DNA from: JABMOV01 sp964344305
GTDB lineage: Bacteria > Fidelibacterota > Marinisomatia > Marinisomatales > JABMOV01
Assembly (NCBI GenBank): GCA_964344305.1
Contig: CAYFMT010000005.1
Coordinates: 57,391 to 121,390 of the forward strand
Reading direction: 5' to 3'
Length of the DNA: 64,000 nt
Below are positions 40,715 through 49,385 of the stretch, piece after piece. Below the pieces are notes generated by a model, which was not told the origin of the DNA, ran no database searches, and worked only from the letters and a program-made list of their open reading frames with translations. The position numbers and the translations under genes are program-made. How positions within the stretch are numbered: position 1 is the first letter of the stretch; the number at the start of each line of letters is the position of its first letter.

Positions 40715-43316
40715 TGTTGCCATAGAGTCCATTCGGGCAGTTGTACTTTTATCAATTTATGTTTATTTACTCTATTATGGAAGAAAACGCGGTGTATACA
40801 GCCACAAGGGATGGAATTCTCTTGTAGCTGGATTTGCACTCATTTTCTTGGGTTCTATCCTGGATGTTACAGACAATTTTCCCGCACTAAACCATTATGT
40901 CATTATTGGAGATACTCCCACCCAGGCCATCCTGGAAAAACTGGTGTTTTCGCTGGGCGGTTTTATGTTGTTGTATTTTGGTTTCCGAACCTGGCTTCCG
41001 TATGTGATTCGCTTTCAGGACAACGCTGTTGAGAAGCGATACAGACATATCATTGAGAATTCAACAGATGTGGTCTATACAACCGATATGAATGGATTCT
41101 TTACCTATGCAAATCCTGTGGCAGAAAAACTTACCGGTTATACCACTGAGGAACTTTTAAACATGAGATTTACAGAGCTCATCACTCCTGATTATACACA
41201 AATAGTTTCTCAGAATTACTACGATCAATTCAATAGCAAAACGCCTGAAACCACAAACATCTTTCCAATCTTAACAAAAACAGGCGAAAAAAAATGGGTC
41301 GAACAGGTTACATCAATCCAGACAAAAGAAGGGGAAATAGTTGGGTTTCAAAGTATCGTCAGGGATGTAACACAAAGGCATTTGACAGAACTGGCATTAA
41401 TTGACAGTGAAGAAAAGTACCGGACTCTCACTGCGAACCTGCGTGTAGGTGTTTTCAGAACAACAGCAGGACCCAAAGGAAAGTTTATAGAAATTAATCC
41501 CGGATTTGTATCCATCTTTGGATATGCATCACGCATGGAAATGATGGAGCTGTCTGTATCCGATTTATATGCAAACCCTGATCATCGTTCCGATTTTGAT
41601 AAGATAATGCAAGAGGATAACCGGGTAATAGATCGCGAGGTAACATACAAGAGAAAGGATGGCTCCACATTTACGGGATCTATGTCTGCCATTGCTATAA
41701 GGGACGAATCAGACAACGCGCTATATTATGATGGCTTTGTAGAAGATATAACTCACCGGAAGCAGGCCGAAAGAGCCCTCATCCAGGCCAAACTTGAAGC
41801 AGAAGCGTCCAGTGCATCTAAAAGTGAATTCCTGGCAAATATGAGCCATGAGCTTCGCACACCCCTGAACTCTGTCATCGGCTTTTCAAACCTTTTATTG
41901 AAGAATCAGTCCAATTCAATTAATGAATCAGACTTGGTATACATACAACGAATCAGTGACAATGGAAAACACCTCCTTGGGATTATCAATGACATTCTTG
42001 ATTTATCAAAAGTAGAAGCAGGAAAGATGGACATTCATAATTCACATGTAGATGTGGTGGCCCTGGTTCAGACCATCCTTTCTGAGACGGAATCCATGGT
42101 GGAGAATAAACCCATTGATTTGGTATGTGATAGTTTACACGAGGATATGTGGGTTACTACAGATGAACAGAAACTGAAGCAAATTATCCTGAACCTGGTT
42201 CGTAATTCCATTAAGTTTACTGAGTCGGGAAGAGTGTCCATTGAGGTTGCTCTATACAAAGGCACTTCATCACCCCAATTCATGCATATATCTGATACAG
42301 GTATCGGTATTCCTGAGGACCAAATTGATTCGATTTTTAACAGCTTTCAACAGGGAGACACCAGTTCTACACGTCAATATGGCGGCACAGGATTAGGGTT
42401 AACTTTATGCAAACAGTTTGCTGATTTACTGGGAATATCGCTTACCGTTTCCTCAACAGTGGGGAAAGGATCCCGTTTCACACTTGAATTCCCTGAAAGC
42501 TTGACCATTGCAGAGGACGATGGGACCCGTTTAAGGAAAAGGTCTGAGAGCAAAGATGTTTTATCAAAAATTCAGGGTAAGAAGATTTTGATCGTTGACG
42601 ATAACCCTGATGCTACGGTTTTGATAGCCAATATTGTATCTCAATTTGGTGCCAGTACAATTGAAGCACATACGGGTACAGAAGCTCTGAAAAAAGCGAA
42701 ATTGGATCATCCGGATTTGATTTCACTTGATCTTGAACTCCCTGATATTCCTGGATGGGAAGTGTTAAAGCAGTTAAAAGCAGATCCAGAGACTAAATCC
42801 ATTCCCGTCATTATTGTGAGCATTGTTGCAAACGAGAAAAAGGGATCAATTCTTGGAGCGATGGATTATATCCAGAAACCTATTGAGCATGATGAACTCC
42901 GAGATGCTATTATTCGAAATATCAATAGAACCATAACATCTGTATTGATTGTTGATGATGACCCTGCAGCCAGAAAACAGATTAAATATAGCCTGACTCC
43001 ATTTGGAGTGGATTTGATTGAATCAATGGATGGGGCAGATGCACGAGAGTATGTGGATGCAGGAGGAACACCTGATATTATCGTATTAGACCTGATATTG
43101 CCAAAACTGACGGGATTAGAATTCTTCAGGCATGTACGTAAAATAGCGAAATTGAGACATGTACCTTTTATAATTGTGACATCAAAAGAATTGAACAAAG
43201 AAGAAAGAGACTTCTTTGACAATGAAGCAAGGGCTGTCATAATGAAAGGACCTGATTTGGTTGATGAAATCCGTAAAACGTTTAAACCGCTTATTGAGCA
43301 TGGAGGGGATGCGTGA
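40704..43316 (+). CDS. Hybrid sensor histidine kinase with two PAS and two receiver domains
   Basis: An 870-residue membrane kinase. Three spans lie at about 11-25, 39-55 and 78-95. Then come PAS (about 112-225), a second PAS (238-352), HisKA with His382 in ANMSHELRTPLNS, HATPase with NLVRNSIKFTE, DTGIGIP (531) and GGTGLGL (560), REC1 with Asp676 (ISLDLELPD), and REC2 with Asp796 (IVLDLILPK). REC1 has the usual QKP; the REC2 lysine reads VIMKGPD. The stimulus is unknown. The ATG is inside the end of the preceding regulator gene. Confidence 0.93.
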   Translation: MNVDVAIESIRAVVLLSIYVYLLYYGRKRGVYSHKGWNSLVAGFALIFLGSILDVTDNFPALNHYVIIGDTPTQAILEKLVFSLGGFMLLYFGFRTWLPYVIRFQDNAVEKRYRHIIENSTDVVYTTDMNGFFTYANPVAEKLTGYTTEELLNMRFTELITPDYTQIVSQNYYDQFNSKTPETTNIFPILTKTGEKKWVEQVTSIQTKEGEIVGFQSIVRDVTQRHLTELALIDSEEKYRTLTANLRVGVFRTTAGPKGKFIEINPGFVSIFGYASRMEMMELSVSDLYANPDHRSDFDKIMQEDNRVIDREVTYKRKDGSTFTGSMSAIAIRDESDNALYYDGFVEDITHRKQAERALIQAKLEAEASSASKSEFLANMSHELRTPLNSVIGFSNLLLKNQSNSINESDLVYIQRISDNGKHLLGIINDILDLSKVEAGKMDIHNSHVDVVALVQTILSETESMVENKPIDLVCDSLHEDMWVTTDEQKLKQIILNLVRNSIKFTESGRVSIEVALYKGTSSPQFMHISDTGIGIPEDQIDSIFNSFQQGDTSSTRQYGGTGLGLTLCKQFADLLGISLTVSSTVGKGSRFTLEFPESLTIAEDDGTRLRKRSESKDVLSKIQGKKILIVDDNPDATVLIANIVSQFGASTIEAHTGTEALKKAKLDHPDLISLDLELPDIPGWEVLKQLKADPETKSIPVIIVSIVANEKKGSILGAMDYIQKPIEHDELRDAIIRNINRTITSVLIVDDDPAARKQIKYSLTPFGVDLIESMDGADAREYVDAGGTPDIIVLDLILPKLTGLEFFRHVRKIAKLRHVPFIIVTSKELNKEERDFFDNEARAVIMKGPDLVDEIRKTFKPLIEHGGDA

Positions 43317-45172
43317 ACATTAAACAGCATTTTATACAGGGATTAATGCCACGGTTGGATGCATTGCAAGCTGCCAGAGAGGGGTTAAAAACAGATCCGG
43401 ATAATGCTGAAAAATCCATCAAGCGTATCGCACATATTTTACGTGGGTCTGGAGGGACATTTGGTTTTCACAAAGTTTCAGCGTTGGCCGGTGAAGTAGA
43501 GGATGCACCATCAAAGGCAATTCCACAAGTTTTAGAAAAGCTCATTCGCCTGTTAACCACGCTCATTGCTGAGCAGGATGTGGTTCATATTCAGGATAGC
43601 ATTATATTGCAATCCCAGGATGATTTACCCATCTATTATACGTTACCATCCGGTCTGGAAGAAGCATCTTATATTCTTAAAATGATCGCAAAAGATGCAA
43701 AGGGAAGGCAAGCAGTAAAGACGATTGGTAACGTCATCATAGATACACAATGGCGAGAAGAAATGAATGAGGCCATGAAGGCATCATCAACAATATTCAG
43801 TAATGGACAGGGCAAACGTATAGAGGTGAATTTTATGAGCCCCAGTTTTCCGCTGGATATATGTTTTAAACTTTATGTATCTGCTAAACACAGGCAATTA
43901 CCCATCCTGCTGGTTGAAGATACTCCGGAAGACGCTCTATTGACCAAATCAGTATTAAACAAGGCAAACTATGAGGTGATTCATGCTGAAAGTGTAGCAG
44001 AGGCAAAACGCATTATGTTGCAGAAGCCAATATCAATGGTTGTTCTGGATTTACTTCTGGGCGATTCCGATGGAAGAGATTTCCTCATTGAGCTCAGGAG
44101 TCATCAAATTACTGAAAACATCCCTGCAGTTATTTTGTCTTCAAAAAAAGACACTCAAACAAAGACGGAATGTTTGGCTTTAGGTGCAAATGGGTACTTT
44201 GAAAAACCGCTGGATCCGGATTTATTGCTGGCAACAATATCTGCTCAATTGAATATGAGCCAGAAGCACCTGATGGAATCCCGAATGGATACCCTGACAG
44301 AGCTCCCCAATCGTGTTGCATTCAAAGAAGTATATTCACGAACACAGGCTGCACTTGAGAGAAAAAGCATACAAATATTCTCCGTAGGTTTGGTGGATTT
44401 AGACCGGTTCAAGAAAATTAATGATTACTATGGTCACGAAATGGGTGACAATATATTGAAACATGTTTCAAGTATAATAAAGAAAGGTCTTCGGAAAACG
44501 GATGTTATCGCTCGATGGGGAGGAGAAGAATTTGTGATTTTATTTCCCAAAACGTCTCCGAAGGGAGCCAGGCAGGCAATGGATAAAATAAGAATGGCAC
44601 TGACAATTGATCCATATTTGGCAAACGATGGTAATTCTATTCCAGTAACCATCTCTGCCGGAATTGTGGGTGTGGACGAACCAAAACCATTGGAAGCCGC
44701 TCTGCCAATTGCAGATACCTTGCTGTATAAGGCGAAGGATTCTGGGAGGGATATGATTCTAATCCCCACAGACAGAATTCAGGAAATAGCCAAGGAAATC
44801 GCGGTAGTGGACGACGATGAAATAACCGGTGGTTTTATTAAGCACAGATTGGAGTCGGAGGGATACACCGTTACAAGGTATTCCAACGGGCAGGATGCTT
44901 TTGAGGGCTTAAAAGAGTCATCTCCGGCCTTAATTATTTCAGACGTGAAAATGCCGGGTATGGATGGATTTGAATTACTTAAACGATTACGTGAAATACC
45001 CAAAATGGCAGATGTACCCATCATAATGCTTACATCCATTGGGAAAGAAAAAGACGTTGCACGAGGCTTAAACAATGGTGCAAACGATTATATAGTTAAA
45101 CCATTTTCTGCTACCGAGTTGTTAGCACGCATTGACAGGCTTCTACGCAAACATGAAAATATTAATTATTGA
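43313..45172 (+). CDS. Hpt-REC-GGDEF-REC diguanylate cyclase
   Basis: A 619-residue multidomain protein. An Hpt domain (1-95) has His41 in RIAHILRGSGGTFGF. A linker of about 100 residues of unknown fold follows. REC1 (196-316) has Asp246 in VVLDLLLGDSDG. GGDEF (323-485) has an intact GGEEF at 403-407 and the product-inhibition motif RKTD (394-397) five residues before it. REC2 (495-615) has Asp544 in IISDVKMPGMDG. It should make c-di-GMP in response to phosphorylation by the hybrid kinase or the other Hpt protein. The start is GTG at 43313, overlapping the kinase stop as GTGA. A cyclase placed between two receivers, with its own Hpt, is uncommon. Confidence 0.9.
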   Translation: MNIKQHFIQGLMPRLDALQAAREGLKTDPDNAEKSIKRIAHILRGSGGTFGFHKVSALAGEVEDAPSKAIPQVLEKLIRLLTTLIAEQDVVHIQDSIILQSQDDLPIYYTLPSGLEEASYILKMIAKDAKGRQAVKTIGNVIIDTQWREEMNEAMKASSTIFSNGQGKRIEVNFMSPSFPLDICFKLYVSAKHRQLPILLVEDTPEDALLTKSVLNKANYEVIHAESVAEAKRIMLQKPISMVVLDLLLGDSDGRDFLIELRSHQITENIPAVILSSKKDTQTKTECLALGANGYFEKPLDPDLLLATISAQLNMSQKHLMESRMDTLTELPNRVAFKEVYSRTQAALERKSIQIFSVGLVDLDRFKKINDYYGHEMGDNILKHVSSIIKKGLRKTDVIARWGGEEFVILFPKTSPKGARQAMDKIRMALTIDPYLANDGNSIPVTISAGIVGVDEPKPLEAALPIADTLLYKAKDSGRDMILIPTDRIQEIAKEIAVVDDDEITGGFIKHRLESEGYTVTRYSNGQDAFEGLKESSPALIISDVKMPGMDGFELLKRLREIPKMADVPIIMLTSIGKEKDVARGLNNGANDYIVKPFSATELLARIDRLLRKHENINY

Positions 45173-45515
45173 TGATGATCCTGATATCCGTCTGGCTGCC
45201 AGGATAGCATTATCCATAGATCCAAATGATATTCATGAAGCCGAGAATCTTGACACGGCCCTGAAAAGCATCAAGGCTGCCATTCCTGATGTTATTCTAT
45301 TGGATTATGAATTAGGTGATACAACGGGTGAGCAGGTATTAACGGAGATGTTAAAACTCCCAGGGATGGGGTCAGCACAGGTTATTTTTCTTACAGGAAA
45401 AACGTCTGATGAGATCATATCTCGTCTCTCAGAACTACCCATCGCAGGAATTATTTCAAAACCATTTGATCTGGAGACATTTTCATCCTCAATCCAAAAT
45501 CTAATTCATAAATGA
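45153..45515 (+). CDS. Single-domain response regulator (CheY-like)
   Basis: A 120-residue REC protein: MKILIIDDDPDIR at the start, phospho-acceptor Asp51 in VILLDYELGD, Thr in IFLTGKT, and switch Lys in IISKPFD. No output domain. The ATG at 45153 lies 20 bases inside the previous gene; the longer open frame adds a leader not seen in REC proteins. Its end overlaps the HEAT-repeat gene by four bases. It may be the final output of the relay, acting on the HEAT protein or the glycosyltransferase. Confidence 0.9.
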   Translation: MKILIIDDDPDIRLAARIALSIDPNDIHEAENLDTALKSIKAAIPDVILLDYELGDTTGEQVLTEMLKLPGMGSAQVIFLTGKTSDEIISRLSELPIAGIISKPFDLETFSSSIQNLIHK

Positions 45516-46594
45516 ACCTCCTGGAAAAAGTCTTTGACGGTTGGCTGGATTACCCCACAATGGAGTACTCCATGGTCGTCGTCGTCATTCTTGTCATTGC
45601 ATTTCTGTTTATGTCCTTGTTTCTCGCATTGGGAACAATATATCTGCGTATCAGGAATATCATCACAGCCCGTTACTGGTCACGGCTTGAAAAGAAATGG
45701 AATTTCGCTATCATGCAAATCATTGCGGGCGAACTGCCAAATGAGGCGATTCATTCCCTGGTTCGCAGATCAGAAAGGCCATACTTTGTTCAATTTCTAA
45801 TGCGATATGAAGAGAGGTTTTCAGGACAGGAAAGAAAAACAATCGTGTTGATGGCAAAACCTTATTTGAAGTTAATTGCCAGAAGCGCCACAAATATAAA
45901 TCCAGAGCGTCGTGCACGTTCTGTACAAATACTCGCGACGTTAGGGTTTGATGAGTATTCACGCGCCATCGTTGGAGCTCTTCGTGATAATTCTCCTCTT
46001 GTTTCCATGGTTGCAGCGCGATCCCTGTCTCGTTCCGGGAATGCTGAATACATAAAACATATTCTGCCTGTAATGGATCGGTTTGAAAACTGGAGCATGA
46101 ATTATTTTACGTCTCTATTGGCCGGGTTTGGAACAGATGCATTGCCGGAGATACGTAAAATGTATGACGGCAAGACCCATTCAAGTCGTATTCGTATTGC
46201 CTGTATTTCTGCCATGAGGGTGCTTTCTGATATAGAAGGTATTCCACTTGCCCAAAAAGTGCTTCGAAAATCAAATGATGTTGAGTTGATTACAGCGACA
46301 CTTCGTTTCATCAAAAAAATGGGATCTCCTGAGCAACATGATGCAGTGGAAAGGCTCCTGGATCATGAGGAGTTTATCGTGAGGGCGAACGCCATTTCAG
46401 CACTGGGTCAAATAGGATCTTCCTCAGACGAAGACAGGCTGGTAAGAGGATTTGAAGATGAATCTTCATGGGTTGCTGTCCATGCAGCAAAGGCACTGAA
46501 AAAATTAGACATGAAGCATGTTCTTAAACACATTGCAGAGTCCATGCACCCTCGTGCCAACCTTGTCCATCAAATGCTAGTAGAGAGCGAGTGA
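45512..46594 (+). CDS. Membrane-anchored HEAT-repeat protein
   Basis: A 360-residue protein with one N-terminal span (residues 19-45) and a cytoplasmic alpha-helical solenoid. HEAT-type repeats are visible as RRARSVQILATLGFDEYSRA, ALRDNSPLVSMVAARSLSR, and VRANAISALGQIGSSSDEDR, with the ending SSWVAVHAAKALKKL. Such solenoids serve as protein docking platforms. It lies directly between the response regulator and the glycosyltransferase (one-base gap), so a role linking signal to synthase is plausible but inferred. Confidence 0.85.
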   Translation: MNLLEKVFDGWLDYPTMEYSMVVVVILVIAFLFMSLFLALGTIYLRIRNIITARYWSRLEKKWNFAIMQIIAGELPNEAIHSLVRRSERPYFVQFLMRYEERFSGQERKTIVLMAKPYLKLIARSATNINPERRARSVQILATLGFDEYSRAIVGALRDNSPLVSMVAARSLSRSGNAEYIKHILPVMDRFENWSMNYFTSLLAGFGTDALPEIRKMYDGKTHSSRIRIACISAMRVLSDIEGIPLAQKVLRKSNDVELITATLRFIKKMGSPEQHDAVERLLDHEEFIVRANAISALGQIGSSSDEDRLVRGFEDESSWVAVHAAKALKKLDMKHVLKHIAESMHPRANLVHQMLVESE

Positions 46595-46595
46595 T

Positions 46596-48017
46596 ATGGA
46601 TTTTATTCAGCAAATACTCTTCGTTCTTCTCAACATATTTAATGGGATAATTATCATATATTTTATTCTACTCAACTCCTTTTATTTACTCACCAGTGTT
46701 ATTTCGTTTCGAACCTTGAAATCGTATGCATTTCGATTAAAAGCAATAAGCATAGAGGACTTAATTAAGGATGCGGGAGCACCACCTGTTACTCTCATAG
46801 CGCCGGCTTATAATGAAGAACCAACCTGCGTAGAATCAACCAAAGCATTACTCACATTGAGCTATCCTGAGTACGAAATCCTTGTCATAAATGATGGGTC
46901 CAAGGATAATACGCTAACCACACTAATTAATGCCTTTGAAATGTTTCCTGTTAAGAGAGCCAGGGTGTCGCACATCGCTTCGGCTAACGTGAATGGGATT
47001 TATCGAAGCTCCTACCATCCCAATCTCTGGTTAATTGATAAGGAAAATGGTGGTAAAGCCGATGCACTCAATACAGGGTTGAATTATTGCAGGACGCCGT
47101 TATTTTGTGCCATGGATGCTGACAGCATATTAGAACGCGACTCCCTGTTAAGGATAGTCAGACCGTTTCTGGAGGATACCCATACGGTTGCTGCAGGAGG
47201 AATCATACGCATAGTGAATGATTGTACCATTAAGCACGGAAATGTAACCCAAATCAGGATGCCAAAGAACTGGCTGGCTAAATTCCAGGTACTGGAATAT
47301 TTACGTGCGTTTCTCTCAGGAAGAATGGGGTGGAGCACCATGCAGGCCACGCTTATCATCTCTGGAGCGTTTGGTATTTTTAAGCGAGGATTGGTAGTGG
47401 ATGCAGGTGGCTATTACACCGATACTGTAGGTGAAGACATGGAGCTCATCGTAAAACTTCATCGACACTGTAGAGAGAAAAAGTTAAAATATGCCATCCA
47501 TTTTATTCCTGATCCTGTTGCGTGGACAGAATGTCCGGAATCCATAAAGATTCTTGGCCGTCAAAGAGATCGCTGGCAGAGAGGGTTATATGAAGTTCTT
47601 ACGCGACACAAAAAAATGCTACTGAATCCATCCTATGGGCGCATTGGACTATTGGCGTACCCATACTTCTTTTTCCTGGAAGCACTGGGACCACTTATTG
47701 AATTCCCGGGATATTTTATTTTCATATTTGCCCTGGTGATGGATATGGTATCCTACCCATTCATGGCCGCGTTTTTTGCTGTGGCACTGATTTTTGGTAT
47801 AGCCTTATCCATATTTTCAGTTGCAATGGAAGAGCTTACATTTCGCCGGTATCCTAAAATGAGCGATTTATTCCAGTTGTTTGCATTATCATTTATTGAA
47901 AACTTTGGATATCGTCAATTAAACATTTATTGGAGAATTCATGGAATGTTTTCAGCTTTTCGCAAAGTAAAAGGGTGGGGACAAATGGAACGGAAAGGGT
48001 TCAACGTACAAACATAA
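46596..48017 (+). CDS. Processive GT2-family glycosyltransferase (polysaccharide synthase)
   Basis: A 473-residue membrane glycosyltransferase. An N-terminal span (8-34) is followed by a GT-A domain with VINDG (Asp100), ENGGKADALNTGL, the DxD site MDADS (174-176), VGEDMEL (279-283, the acceptor-base motif), and QRDRW (323-327), the QxxRW motif of processive synthases such as PgaC and BcsA. Three or four C-terminal spans follow. No PilZ domain is present, so c-di-GMP control would need another protein. It probably polymerises and extrudes a beta-linked polysaccharide. It overlaps the next gene by one base. Confidence 0.92.
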   Translation: MDFIQQILFVLLNIFNGIIIIYFILLNSFYLLTSVISFRTLKSYAFRLKAISIEDLIKDAGAPPVTLIAPAYNEEPTCVESTKALLTLSYPEYEILVINDGSKDNTLTTLINAFEMFPVKRARVSHIASANVNGIYRSSYHPNLWLIDKENGGKADALNTGLNYCRTPLFCAMDADSILERDSLLRIVRPFLEDTHTVAAGGIIRIVNDCTIKHGNVTQIRMPKNWLAKFQVLEYLRAFLSGRMGWSTMQATLIISGAFGIFKRGLVVDAGGYYTDTVGEDMELIVKLHRHCREKKLKYAIHFIPDPVAWTECPESIKILGRQRDRWQRGLYEVLTRHKKMLLNPSYGRIGLLAYPYFFFLEALGPLIEFPGYFIFIFALVMDMVSYPFMAAFFAVALIFGIALSIFSVAMEELTFRRYPKMSDLFQLFALSFIENFGYRQLNIYWRIHGMFSAFRKVKGWGQMERKGFNVQT

Positions 48018-49342
48018 TGTCTGTATTGAGATATATAACGCTCTTCATATTGGGGTTTGGGGCATTCATCGTTGCACAGCCTGATTCCACCGAGCTTGAT
48101 CTTCTTGCTAGTGCCCAGAATCATCTGGCTGAAGGACGATACAAAACAGCACGAATTGCATTTACGATTTATCTGAAAGATGATTCAACATCTTATACAG
48201 CTTTATTTGGAATGGCTCGTGTCAATGTTTTGGAAAACCAGTTTACGGATGCAGTGTATTTTTATAACAAAATTCTGCATCATTACCAGGAAGACCCCGA
48301 TGCTATCCTTGGAAGGGCACGAGTCTATGCCTGGCAGGGAGATTATGTCGAAGCTGAAAAGGAGTTTATTTCTGTAACCAAGCGGTTTCCTGACTATGAA
48401 GATGCCTGGGTCGCACTGGGTGATTTGTACACATGGTGGGAGAAGCTGGACGAGGCTGATGAGGCCTATTCCCACCTTATAGCCCTAAAACCTGAAAACC
48501 CGCTACACTATACAAAAAGAGGCAATATCTATCTTTTGCTTGGAAGGCTCGAAGAGGCAGAGATGGACCTTGTGAAAGCGGTGTCACTTGGTGGAGAAAC
48601 CAAGGAAACACTGGCATTGCTGAAAAAGCTGGACAGGGCTCCCGGCAAGACACATTTGAATGGTGGATTTCTGTATGTAAATGAAGCCTTTTCATCCAAC
48701 CCGCTGCTGAACTGGTCCGCCTATCGTGAAATGGGGAAACTATCCGGGTCAAAAGGAACCTATATCTTCCATGGGATCCAGGCCTTTCGTGGAGGAAACG
48801 GGGATGATGCGATTGCCCTGGATATGTATTTTAATCTCTGGTCCAAAGCGTATATGAATGTTTATGGACAGGTGACCGGGTCGCCGACATTCCTTCCATA
48901 CAGTGTGGTAAGAGGTGAATTTTTCCAGGGATTGGCTAATGGCTGGGAAACCTCCCTTGGGATTACGCGCATGAATTTTCCTGGAAATCCTGTAAACATG
49001 TACTTATTTACAGGCGGTAAATACCTGGGGAAATGGTATACAAGGGGGAAAATGCTTTTCGTCCCATTTGATGATGAAGTACAACGACTGTATACTTTTT
49101 CAGGAAGGCGTTTTCTTAAAACAGTGAATCAGCATATTGAATTCATGTATGGGTGGAGTGCTGTCCCAAGTACAATTATATCAACAGACGATCTGTCTCG
49201 AGCCGAAGCCATATTGTACGGTATATCATTTCAGAAGCAATTCTGGAATCAGTTTCTACTATTTGTGACCTGGGGTTACCGACAGGAAACTAACGCATCG
49301 ACCCAGACCATTTCATTTGGGTTCTGGGTAAATAGCTCCTGA
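48017..49342 (+). CDS. TPR protein with YaiO-type outer-membrane beta-barrel
   Basis: A 441-residue protein with a signal peptide (ITLFILGFGAFIVAQ). TPR repeats cover about residues 25-205 (LDLLASAQNHLAEGRYKTAR, AILGRARVYAWQGDYVEAEK, WVALGDLYTWWEKLDEADEA). The C-terminal 220 residues form a YaiO-like barrel with VYGQVTGSPTFLPYSVVRGE and end TQTISFGFWVNSS. TPR plus barrel is the layout of polysaccharide exporters (PgaA, BcsC). It is the last gene of the operon. I rejected a longer open frame; the ATG at 48017 overlaps the glycosyltransferase stop. A convergent lipoprotein gene follows after 43 bases without a clear terminator. Confidence 0.88.
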   Translation: MSVLRYITLFILGFGAFIVAQPDSTELDLLASAQNHLAEGRYKTARIAFTIYLKDDSTSYTALFGMARVNVLENQFTDAVYFYNKILHHYQEDPDAILGRARVYAWQGDYVEAEKEFISVTKRFPDYEDAWVALGDLYTWWEKLDEADEAYSHLIALKPENPLHYTKRGNIYLLLGRLEEAEMDLVKAVSLGGETKETLALLKKLDRAPGKTHLNGGFLYVNEAFSSNPLLNWSAYREMGKLSGSKGTYIFHGIQAFRGGNGDDAIALDMYFNLWSKAYMNVYGQVTGSPTFLPYSVVRGEFFQGLANGWETSLGITRMNFPGNPVNMYLFTGGKYLGKWYTRGKMLFVPFDDEVQRLYTFSGRRFLKTVNQHIEFMYGWSAVPSTIISTDDLSRAEAILYGISFQKQFWNQFLLFVTWGYRQETNASTQTISFGFWVNSS

Positions 49343-49385
49343 CACAGTTTCCGCTGTATTACCCGGAAGGGTTGCTGGTAATGAT

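Noticed and set aside
49343..49385. ATTACC/GGTAAT inverted repeat as a bidirectional terminator
   Set aside because: Only six base pairs with a 13-base loop and no T-run on either side.
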